Source: JAAZMU01 sp964547725
GTDB lineage: Bacteria; Patescibacteriota; Minisyncoccia; Minisyncoccales; Minisyncoccaceae
Direction of reading: 5' to 3'
NCBI GenBank assembly: GCA_964547725.1
Contig: CAZJOO010000009.1
Location: forward strand, 1 to 18,207
DNA length: 18,207 nt
The notes below the pieces were generated by a model, which worked only from the letters and a program-made list of their open reading frames with translations, was not told the origin of the DNA and ran no database searches. Every line of letters starts with the position of its first letter. Positions within the stretch are counted from its first letter, which is position 1. Positions 12,506-18,207 of the stretch are shown here, one piece after another. A program made the translations under genes and the position numbers.

Positions 12506-13981
12506 TTATTCTTCTTGATTGTCCTTTGTTTTCATCAAAGGAAATAATATTATTTCTCTTAAACTACTTGAATTAGTAAGTAACATCGAAAGTCTGTCCA
12601 GTCCCATTCCAAATCCTGCTGCTGGAGGCATTCCGTATTCAAGCGCTTCTACGAATTCATCATCAGATCTCTGCGCATCTTCGAAACCTTCTTTAAACAA
12701 AGCCTCCTGACTCTTCAAGACCCTTTCTTGCTCGATTGGATCGTTCTGTTCTGAGAAAGCATTAACAACTTCTACTCCAGCAATTAATAGCTGAAAGTTA
12801 GCTAGCTTATCCTCTCCGTCAAATCCTTTAGCTAGCGGTTGGAATCCTTTTGGATAATGAGTAACAAAAGTTGGCTTAATAATATTTGGACGACAATACT
12901 TTTTGTAAATCTCATCAGCAATATTAGCCTTATCTGCCCCTTTTGGAATATCTACTTTTAATTCCTTTGCTTTGTTGAACAATCCTTCTTCGTTAATCTC
13001 TGTATATTTGATTCCTGTATATTTCTCAAGCAAAGCATAGAATTCTATTCTTTCCCAAGGTCCAGTAAAATCAACTTCACTCTCACCAATTTTAATTTTA
13101 CTTGTTCCAAAAACATCTTTTAAAATTCTTTCAAAAAGTTTTTCTGTAAATTCCATTAACCATAAATAATCTTTATATGCGGCATAGAATTCAATCATTG
13201 TAAAATCTGGGTTGTGTGATTTATCAACTCCTTCATTTCTAAAACACTTCCCTATTTCAAAAACTCTTTCAAATCCACCAACAAGCAATCTTTTTAAATA
13301 TAGTTCTGGAGAAATTCTTAAAAAAACATCTAAGTCGTAAGCGTTCAAATGTGTTTTGAAAGGCTTGGCCCTTGCTCCACCATATTGAGTTTGTAATGTT
13401 GGAGTTTCTACTTCCATAAAATCATTCTCACTTAGAAAGCCTCTAATGCTTGAAATGATTTTTGATCTTTTAACAAAATTCTGTTTTATTTCTTCGTCAA
13501 ATAACAAGTCCAAATATCTCTTTCTATATCTTTCTTCAACATCTTTTAGTCCATGCCATTTTTCAGGAAGTGGCCTTAAACTTTTAGCTAACATTTCAAA
13601 ACCAGAAACTTCTAAAGTTTTCTCTCCTCTTTTAGTTACAAACAAGACTCCTTTCAATTCGATAAAATCTCCGATGTCAAAAGTCTCTTTAAAATATTCG
13701 TATCCTTTCTCTCCAATTTTATCCTCCATAAAAACAGCTTGGAAAGATCCTTCTCCATCTTGAAAATCAATAAAAGCGAGTCCACCATGTCCTCTCATGT
13801 TTCTTATTCTTCCAACTAAACAAATCTCTTTAGCGCTTTCAAATAATTCATCAAAACTTAATAAAGCTTCTTTAATAGTATGAGTTCTTTTTGTTTTGAT
13901 AGGATAAGCTTTTCCTCCAAAACTTTGAATATAGTTTATCTTTTCTTTTCGATTGTTGATAATTTCATTTAGTGTTGCCAT
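12506..13981 (-). CDS. lysS: Lysyl-tRNA synthetase, class II
   Basis: LysRS charges tRNA-Lys. The 491-residue product has an N-terminal OB-fold anticodon-binding domain (about 50-135, ICLVGRIRNMRGHGGLAFIDF) and a class II catalytic core. Motif 1 lies at FMEVETPTL (188-196), motif 2 at FEIGKCFRNEGVDKSHNPDF (241-260, with the ATP-binding FRNE) and motif 3 at GFGMGLDRLSMLL (456-468). Length is normal for bacterial LysS. The ATG at 13981 lies exactly 6 nt after a -10 box, so the mRNA is probably leaderless; the sequence offers no SD. It is first in a two-gene transcript with the slipin gene. Confidence 0.97.
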   Translation of the reverse strand: MATLNEIINNRKEKINYIQSFGGKAYPIKTKRTHTIKEALLSFDELFESAKEICLVGRIRNMRGHGGLAFIDFQDGEGSFQAVFMEDKIGEKGYEYFKETFDIGDFIELKGVLFVTKRGEKTLEVSGFEMLAKSLRPLPEKWHGLKDVEERYRKRYLDLLFDEEIKQNFVKRSKIISSIRGFLSENDFMEVETPTLQTQYGGARAKPFKTHLNAYDLDVFLRISPELYLKRLLVGGFERVFEIGKCFRNEGVDKSHNPDFTMIEFYAAYKDYLWLMEFTEKLFERILKDVFGTSKIKIGESEVDFTGPWERIEFYALLEKYTGIKYTEINEEGLFNKAKELKVDIPKGADKANIADEIYKKYCRPNIIKPTFVTHYPKGFQPLAKGFDGEDKLANFQLLIAGVEVVNAFSEQNDPIEQERVLKSQEALFKEGFEDAQRSDDEFVEALEYGMPPAAGFGMGLDRLSMLLTNSSSLREIILFPLMKTKDNQEE

Positions 13982-13987
13982 AACGTT

Positions 13988-14016
13988 ATTCTACCTCAAA
14001 TTGACGAAAAATTCAA
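13988..14016 (-). promoter_or_regulatory. lysS promoter, apparently leaderless
   Basis: TTGAAT (14016-14011), a 17-nt spacer and TAGAAT (13993-13988). AACGTT then separates the -10 from the ATG, so +1 would be the start codon itself. Confidence 0.75.
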
Positions 14017-14020
14017 TATC

Positions 14021-14047
14021 AAAAAACCCTTGAAATCATTCAAGGGT
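14021..14047 (-). terminator. greA terminator
   Basis: ACCCTTGAA and TTCAAGGGT form a 9-bp stem with a 4-nt loop, followed by a T-run on the minus strand. It lies 6 nt after the greA stop and 4 nt before the lysS -35 box. Confidence 0.9.
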
Positions 14048-14053
14048 CTTTTT

Positions 14054-14515
14054 TTATGCTATAGAAACTATTGTATATTCAATATCTTCACCACTAGGAG
14101 TCTTCACCCTTACTCTTGCGTCCTTTGGCTTTCCTAAAAGCGCTTTTCCTAAAGGAGATTTAAAAGAAATTCTTTTTTCTATTGGGTTTGATTCTTCTTC
14201 TCCAACAATAGAATAAGTGTCTTCTCTGTCTTTCCATTTTACAGTTACCTTAGAACCAATATCAACCCAACCAGTATTCTTTCCTTCTTTAATGATAACA
14301 ACATTGTTTATAGTGTCTTCAATATTTGCAATCTTTCCCTCAAGCAAAGCCTGAGACTCTTTAGCCTCATCATAAGCAGCATTTTCTGACAAATCACCAA
14401 AAGAAATCGCTTCTTCTAATAATTTAGCTACCCTAACTCTTTCTGTTTTTTTAAGTCTTTCAAGTTCTATTTTTAAATTCTCAAGACCCTCTTTTGTTAA
14501 ATATTTTTCCGGCAT
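14054..14515 (-). CDS. greA: Transcription elongation factor GreA
   Basis: GreA rescues backtracked RNA polymerase by stimulating transcript cleavage through the secondary channel. The 153-residue product has the N-terminal coiled coil (residues 1-75) with the tip motif SFGDLSENAAYDEAKE. Asp41 and Glu44 in that tip are the acidic residues that place the catalytic metal. The C-terminal FKBP-like domain ends SFKSPLGKALLGKPKDARVRVKTPSG (about 118-143 in order). Length is as usual. The ATG at 14515 has no SD. A promoter overlaps the end of the upstream PBP gene, and a terminator follows the stop. Confidence 0.97.
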   Translation of the reverse strand: MPEKYLTKEGLENLKIELERLKKTERVRVAKLLEEAISFGDLSENAAYDEAKESQALLEGKIANIEDTINNVVIIKEGKNTGWVDIGSKVTVKWKDREDTYSIVGEEESNPIEKRISFKSPLGKALLGKPKDARVRVKTPSGEDIEYTIVSIA

Positions 14516-14547
14516 ATTTTTAGTTTTTTTTAAAATATAGTTTTTTT

Positions 14548-14576
14548 AATCTATCAATTATCTTCCTCTTTGTCAA
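14548..14576 (-). promoter_or_regulatory. greA promoter inside the 3' end of mrdA
   Basis: Perfect TTGACA (14576-14571), a 17-nt spacer and TAGATT (14553-14548). The -35 lies in the last codons of the PBP gene. The leader to greA would be about 26 nt and very A/T-rich. Confidence 0.65.
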
Positions 14577-16416
14577 CCTTATCCTGGTAATAATATCCCA
14601 ATACCTCCCTAACCACTCTCTGAGTTATTCCTCCGAAAGAGGAAACATGTTCCATTAAGACAATCATTGCCATGTCTGGATCTTCGTATGGACCATAGAC
14701 CACAATCCAATTATGGTAAGTATTACCTGTTCCCGTCTCAGCCGTACCTGTTTTGGCGGCTAAGGTAATAGGGAGAGATTGAAGTGATGGGGCTGAACCC
14801 GAAGCAGAAAGTACTGTTTGCCTCATTCCTTCTTGCACGACCTTAAGACTTTCTTGTGAGATAAAATTCTCATCCAATATCTGCGTCTCAAAAGTTTCCA
14901 AAACATTCTTTTTATCATCAACAACTTCTTTAACAATCTGTGGCTTGATAAGCTTTCCGTTATTAGCAATTGCACACGTAGCCGTTAAAACCTGAAGAGG
15001 TGTTGCCTTTAGATACCCTTGCCCAATAGAGATGTTGTAAGTGTCTCCAGGGTACCAACCAACTCCTTTCACTTCTTCTTTCCATTCAGCTGTTGGAACA
15101 AATCCTTCGCTTTCTGATGGAAGATCAATTCCGGTACTCTTTCCAAATCCGTACTTATACAAGTAGTCATCAATCTTTACAATTCCTAGTCCTTTGATAT
15201 TCCCATAGCCTCCTCCTAAGATATAAAAATAAACATCGCAAGACTCAGAAATAGCTTTAATTACATTTGTTGCTCCATGAGTAGTCCAGTCACTTTTAAA
15301 ACTTCCGTCGCTTAAGTTTAAACCCCCTTCACAATTAATTACTGTATTCTTTGTTGCAATCCCTTCTTCCAAGAAAGCAGAAGCCAAAATAGGTTTAATT
15401 GTTGACCCTATTGCATATTCTCCTGAAATAGCTCTATTAAAGAAGGAAACATCTTTTGATTTTAACATCGCACTATACTCGGCGCTAGTAAAATTATTAG
15501 AAAAGAAGTTGTTGTCATAAGAAGGATAATTTACAAGAGTGAGAACTTCGCCTGTTTTTGGATTCATAATAATAATCGAACCCCCAGTTCCGTTAACATC
15601 ATCTACAACTGTTTTGAGAACTTCAGCGCTTTTTTCTTGCAATCCTTTATCAATGTTAAGAACTAAACTTTTTCCAGACTCAGGATCTTTTATCAACTCT
15701 TCGCTCAAAATATTATTAAGCGCATCTCTTTCATATTTTTTTATTCCAGGGATTTCTTTCAAAGTCTCTTCATATTCTTTTTCTAAACCATCTTTTCCAA
15801 CATCTTCATCCTTAGCCATATATCCTATAATATGGGAAAAAACATATCCATCTTCATATTTTCTAATATTCTTTTTCTCTAGTTCAAACCCAGGCAAATC
15901 ATTTATTCTTGTTTTTAAAACAATTATTTGCTGGTTGTTTAACTCTTTGGCGATATATAATTCCTCCTCTTCATTACTCTCAATATTCTCCTTCAATTCC
16001 TCGAAATTTAATGATAATATTTTTGAGACTAAAAGAATTGCCTCGTTATTAGTTTCTCCTTTAAAAATTAGATTAAAAATTTGGTCATTCTCTGCTAGTT
16101 TTTCAAAGTTTCTATCATAGATAATTCCTCGTTGGGTATCAATCTCCTTTTGAATATATTTATTACTTTCCGCTCTTGCCAAAAAACCATTTTTATCAAC
16201 GACTTGAAAAAAGAAACAAAAACAAAGAATCCCAAGAATAAGGAAATTAAAAAAAGCAAAAAGGCCAACAAAAGCTCTTTCTCCAATTGTTGTTTCTCTA
16301 ATCTGAGAAGCAAGAATTGAATTCTTGTACTTTTTTTGGATAATGCTATCTATTGAAATATCTTCTATGTCAATCGAATGCCCTTTTTTATTAAATTTTC
16401 GGAAGCCATGAAACAT
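14554..16416 (-). CDS. mrdA: Penicillin-binding protein 2, elongation transpeptidase (MrdA type)
   Basis: PBP2 cross-links lateral-wall peptidoglycan within the Rod (elongasome) complex. The 620-residue product has a 45-residue cytoplasmic tail, one membrane helix (about 48-70) and a pedestal domain starting at the RGIIYDRN motif (96-103). The transpeptidase domain has STIK (Ser338 nucleophile, Lys341), SCD (392-394, the usual PBP2 form of the SxN motif) and KTGTAETG (555-562). SCDVYFY and the mreC-mreD neighbourhood distinguish it from FtsI. The ATG at 16416 overlaps the mreD end by 26 nt, indicating coupled translation. It ends with TGA. RodA is not in the window. Confidence 0.95.
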   Translation of the reverse strand: MFHGFRKFNKKGHSIDIEDISIDSIIQKKYKNSILASQIRETTIGERAFVGLFAFFNFLILGILCFCFFFQVVDKNGFLARAESNKYIQKEIDTQRGIIYDRNFEKLAENDQIFNLIFKGETNNEAILLVSKILSLNFEELKENIESNEEEELYIAKELNNQQIIVLKTRINDLPGFELEKKNIRKYEDGYVFSHIIGYMAKDEDVGKDGLEKEYEETLKEIPGIKKYERDALNNILSEELIKDPESGKSLVLNIDKGLQEKSAEVLKTVVDDVNGTGGSIIIMNPKTGEVLTLVNYPSYDNNFFSNNFTSAEYSAMLKSKDVSFFNRAISGEYAIGSTIKPILASAFLEEGIATKNTVINCEGGLNLSDGSFKSDWTTHGATNVIKAISESCDVYFYILGGGYGNIKGLGIVKIDDYLYKYGFGKSTGIDLPSESEGFVPTAEWKEEVKGVGWYPGDTYNISIGQGYLKATPLQVLTATCAIANNGKLIKPQIVKEVVDDKKNVLETFETQILDENFISQESLKVVQEGMRQTVLSASGSAPSLQSLPITLAAKTGTAETGTGNTYHNWIVVYGPYEDPDMAMIVLMEHVSSFGGITQRVVREVLGYYYQDKVDKEEDN

Positions 16417-16708
16417 AGGGAATTTTTAAAAACTTTGATAAAAAAAATTTAATAATAATTGAAAACAATACTAATCCCAAGGTAAATAATCCAAAAGGAT
16501 AAGTGGAGTTAAGGTCTAGAAAAAGTCCCCCTATAAATGCACTGAGAAGCCCTAAATTATTTTCTGGATTCTCAATCAAATTAACAATAATAAGAAGAGC
16601 AATCATTAAATTAAAATTGGTAAAAATTGAAAGGAAACTAGTTTGTAAAATAGTAATCAAAAACCAAAAAGCTAAAATTAATAAAATTTTAATTATTTTA
16701 TTTATCAT
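16391..16708 (-). CDS. mreD: MreD-like rod-shape protein (short)
   Basis: The product is a hydrophobic integral membrane protein of 105 residues with about three or four membrane segments (about 5-22, 27-42, 54-68 and 71-88). MreD links MreC to the elongasome in the membrane. The call rests on hydrophobicity, on FLSIFTNFNLMIALLIIVNL and GGLFLDLNSTYPFGLFTL (the GLxxDL...PFG pattern typical of MreD), and on its place between mreC and mrdA. The ATG at 16708 is preferred; an in-frame TTG at 16717 would add three residues. It overlaps mreC by 11 nt. Typical MreD proteins are about 150-180 residues, so the C-terminal helices seem missing. Confidence 0.82.
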   Translation of the reverse strand: MINKIIKILLILAFWFLITILQTSFLSIFTNFNLMIALLIIVNLIENPENNLGLLSAFIGGLFLDLNSTYPFGLFTLGLVLFSIIIKFFLSKFLKIPYVSWLPKI

Positions 16709-17438
16709 TTTTAACAACCAAAACTTTATCTAAATCTTCTAAAGTAAAAAATGGTTTAATTTCTCCTGTTTCAAAAACCTCTGAAGCCAAATCATTCTTT
16801 TTGACAATCTTTCCTACAAGAAGTCCTTCGTCGTATTGTCCCCCGAGTGGTGAAGTGATGCAAATATCTCCTTCTATTACTTCAGAGTCTTTTTCTAAAT
16901 TTTCTAAAATAATCTTTTGATTGTTATCTCCCCTAGCGATAGCATACTTATCTCTTGAGACAATTTCTATATCAATCAAGCTATTAGAGTTTGTAATCAT
17001 CATCACTTCTGAATAATTTTCATATACATTTAAAATTTTACCAACAAGAGCTTTTTCGCTAGTTAGAACAGTCATGTCTTTTTTAAGACCATCGCTATTT
17101 CCTAGATTGATAGTTAAAACATCTTCAAAAACATTTTTTCCAGTAACAGAAGCTATCTCAAACTCATAATCCTTATTCAAAGAAATCCCCATAATCTCTC
17201 TAAGCATTTCATTCTCTTCTTTTAAGATTTGAATTTCTACTGTTTTCAAGTCCTCTCCAGCCTCTAAAAAACTACAACTTTTGTTTCCGCTTGTTCCCAT
17301 TCCCCACAAAAACTCTTTTATAGCAAAACTGTTCTGAACTCCGTTCTTTAAACTATCCTTCAAACAATAAAAAACAGTTACAAAAATTATAACCACAACG
17401 AGCAATAAAAATATTCTTTTAAAAGTAAAAGTTTTCAC
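16698..17438 (-). CDS. mreC: Rod-shape-determining protein MreC
   Basis: MreC is the bitopic scaffold that activates PBP2/RodA. The 246-residue product has an N-terminal membrane helix (about 8-25), a coiled-coil stretch (VEIQILKEENEMLREIMG, about 67-84) and the beta-rich periplasmic domains, with typical strings such as NSDGLKKDMTVLTSEKALVGKI, VMMITNSNSLIDIEI and ITSPLGGQYDEGLLVGKI. Length is slightly below average. The start is GTG at 17438: a consensus -10 ends 6 nt before it, and it gives the right N-terminus, so the mRNA is probably leaderless. mreB, usually just upstream, is absent from this window; an rRNA operon end lies there instead. Confidence 0.93.
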   Translation of the reverse strand: MKTFTFKRIFLLLVVVIIFVTVFYCLKDSLKNGVQNSFAIKEFLWGMGTSGNKSCSFLEAGEDLKTVEIQILKEENEMLREIMGISLNKDYEFEIASVTGKNVFEDVLTINLGNSDGLKKDMTVLTSEKALVGKILNVYENYSEVMMITNSNSLIDIEIVSRDKYAIARGDNNQKIILENLEKDSEVIEGDICITSPLGGQYDEGLLVGKIVKKNDLASEVFETGEIKPFFTLEDLDKVLVVKNDK

Positions 17439-17444
17439 ACAATT

Positions 17445-17473
17445 ATTATAAGGTTAAATAAAAACAAAAGCAA
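17445..17473 (-). promoter_or_regulatory. mreC promoter, apparently leaderless
   Basis: TTGCTT (17473-17468), a 17-nt spacer and consensus TATAAT (17450-17445). The -10 ends exactly 6 nt before the GTG start codon. Confidence 0.65.
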
Positions 17474-17476
17474 GAT

Positions 17477-17504
17477 AAAAAAAGGCAGTTTTTTAAAAAC
17501 TGCC
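17477..17504 (-). terminator. Terminator after the 35-aa ORF
   Basis: GGCAGTTTTT and AAAAACTGCC form a 10-bp palindromic stem followed by seven T on the minus strand. It starts 16 nt after the small ORF's TGA stop. The rRNA operon has its own terminator further upstream. Confidence 0.88.
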
Positions 17505-17520
17505 GAGCAATTTTATTCAA

Positions 17521-17628
17521 TCACTTTTTTTGGCGATAAAGAACAAGACTGCTTATTCCATCTTCGTCGTAAAGATGTCTAAGGCTTAGAATCTCTTCGA
17601 TTAGTTCCTTTATGTATTTAAACAACAT
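17521..17628 (-). CDS. 35-aa small protein with perfect SD (candidate)
   Basis: ATG to TGA encodes a 35-residue peptide, MLFKYIKELIEEILSLRHLY followed by DEDGISSLVLYRQKK. The first 20 residues can form an amphipathic helix with Leu/Ile on one face and Lys/Glu on the other. It has AAGGAG at 17640-17635, 6 nt before the ATG, which is the best SD in the window. A dedicated terminator follows. A weak -10 (TATAAG, 17655-17650) lies upstream without a good -35. It sits between the rRNA terminator and mreC. I know no family. It could be a small membrane-surface or regulatory peptide, or a highly expressed gene fed by rRNA readthrough. There is no frameshift or trace of a longer gene around it. Confidence 0.65.
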   Translation of the reverse strand: MLFKYIKELIEEILSLRHLYDEDGISSLVLYRQKK

Positions 17629-17682
17629 TTTGAACTCCTTAAGAACGAGCTTATACTTACAGATTAGCACGAATTAAGATAT

Positions 17683-17706
17683 AAAAAAAGAGCCTTTCAG
17701 CTCTTT
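17683..17706 (-). terminator. rRNA operon terminator
   Basis: AAAGAGC and GCTCTTT pair around a TGAAAG loop and lead into seven T on the minus strand, 22 nt after the 5S rRNA end. Confidence 0.9.
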
Positions 17707-17728
17707 CTCTTCTTTGTTGTCTTAAAAA

Positions 17729-17828
17729 TGGGGACGACCTACTTTCGCGTGAACTATCATCGGCCCTGCAAGGTTTCACTTCTGAGTTCGAGATGGGATC
17801 AGGTGGGGCACTTGCGGTATAATCCCCA
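17729..17828 (-). rRNA. rrf: 5S ribosomal RNA (short form)
   Basis: The 100-nt minus-strand sequence begins TGGGGATTATACC and ends GGTCGTCCCCA, with the two ends pairing as helix I. It contains the conserved CCCATCTCGAACTCAGAAGTGAAA region (helix III and loop B/C, read in order), the CCGATGATAGT half of loop E and the GCGAAAGTAGG half. Usual bacterial 5S is about 115-120 nt; the shortage lies in helix IV, where only about 2 bp and a tetraloop-sized segment remain between the loop E halves. Exact ends are inferred from helix I. It follows 23S by about 67 nt. Confidence 0.95.
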
Positions 17829-17895
17829 TATTTAAAACAGCAAAGGTTGTAAATGATAATATACTTGTTAAATGAAGCTAATAATTGCTAGCCAA

Positions 17896-18207
17896 TAATT
17901 TATTTCAAAATCTCAATTAGTAGTGCTCGGCTTAATTCCTCGCGGAACTTACACCTACACCCTATCAAGGTCATAGTCTTTAACCTGAGTTTGATTCTTA
18001 ATCTTGAAGTGGGCTTCAAGCTTAGATGCTTTCAGCTTTTATCCCTTCCCAATAATAGCTACCCAGCGATGCCATTGGCATGACAACTGGTACACCAGAG
18101 ATTGGTTCACTCCGATCCTCTCGTACAAGGAGCAAATCTTCTCAAGAATCGACGCCTGTGGTAGATAGAAACCAACCTGTCTTACGACGGTCTGAACCCA
18201 GCTCGCG
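17896..18207 (-). rRNA. rrl: 23S ribosomal RNA, 3' end (cut by window edge)
   Basis: The minus strand reads domain VI and the end of domain V of 23S rRNA. Landmarks are CTGGGTTCAGACCGTCGT, the sarcin-ricin loop GTACGAGAGGATCGGAGTG, GCATCTAAGC and the terminal GTGTAAG...ACTAAT region. The 3' end near 17896 is estimated by matching the distance from ACTAAT in E. coli and may be off by several bases. No tRNA gene lies in the 67-nt spacer to 5S. Confidence 0.95.

Noticed and set aside
15539..16120. Plus-strand open frame of 193 codons opposite mrdA
   Set aside because: Its Ser/Phe/Ile-rich translation is what antisense of an AT-rich gene gives; the minus strand encodes a complete PBP2 pedestal here.
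17628..17655. Hairpin hiding the SD of the 35-aa ORF
   Set aside because: Only a 4-bp stem with a G-T pair and a 9-nt loop can be drawn, too weak to claim a switch.
1..18207. Alternative genetic code with TGA read as Gly
   Set aside because: mrdA and the 35-aa ORF end at TGA at sensible positions and conserved glycines are encoded by GGN.
1..18207. CRISPR arrays, insertion sequences, phage genes or attachment sites
   Set aside because: No spaced direct repeats, transposase or integrase motifs, or tRNA-end duplications were seen; repeats are limited to terminators and MraZ boxes.

Overview
The window reads as a compact, AT-rich bacterial chromosome segment, most likely from Patescibacteria/CPR (Parcubacteria-like). 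This placement is inference. It rests on a membrane-anchored, degenerate Clp ATPase next to a small membrane protein with a TLFSPWR motif, a pseudopilin carrying a LamG-like domain, tiny intergenic gaps, few Shine-Dalgarno (SD) sequences, a shortened 5S rRNA and a tRNA gene without encoded CCA. UGA ends at least two genes (the MrdA-type PBP and a 35-aa ORF), so the UGA-as-glycine code of some CPR lineages does not apply. Almost everything lies on the minus strand; the exceptions are a 34-aa acidic ORF and a thioredoxin-fold gene.

Layout from left to right (minus-strand transcripts run leftwards). (1) 1-1155 is the str operon rpsL-rpsG-fusA (fusA cut by the window edge), with a terminator-like hairpin between rpsG and fusA. 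(2) 1289-1630 is a 113-aa protein of unknown function with its own promoter, SD and terminator. (3) 1718-5103 is a short division cluster, mraZ-rsmH-ftsL-ftsI, followed by tRNA-Glu(CUC); mraZ has a clear promoter and MraZ-box repeats. (4) 5226-8999 is an operon of a small membrane protein, a membrane-tethered ClpC-like AAA+ protein and a LamG pseudopilin. (5) 9191-9999 (+) holds a 34-aa acidic ORF and a membrane-anchored CPHC thioredoxin-fold protein. (6) 10080-11140 is rplJ-rplL with an L10 leader in which an attenuator and a competing antiterminator can be read directly. (7) 11163-13981 holds a DJ-1/PfpI-like gene and the lysS-slipin pair. (8) 14054-17438 is mreC-mreD-mrdA(PBP2)-greA. (9) 17521-18207 is the end of an rRNA operon (23S 3' part, 5S, terminator) followed by a 35-aa ORF with the best SD in the window.

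Most genes serve translation (S12, S7, EF-G, L10, L7/L12, LysRS, rRNA, tRNA) or wall growth and division (MraZ, RsmH, FtsL, FtsI, MreC, MreD, PBP2). The least conventional part is the Clp/pilin operon. Its AAA+ protein has an intact second ATPase module, but the first module has lost its Walker A lysine, and the stretch where the GYVG pore loop should be is short and lacks it. It may therefore be a remodelling or scaffold ATPase rather than a classical threading unfoldase. A second theme is leaderless transcription: for the DJ-1-like gene, lysS and mreC the -10 box ends exactly 6 nt before the start codon.
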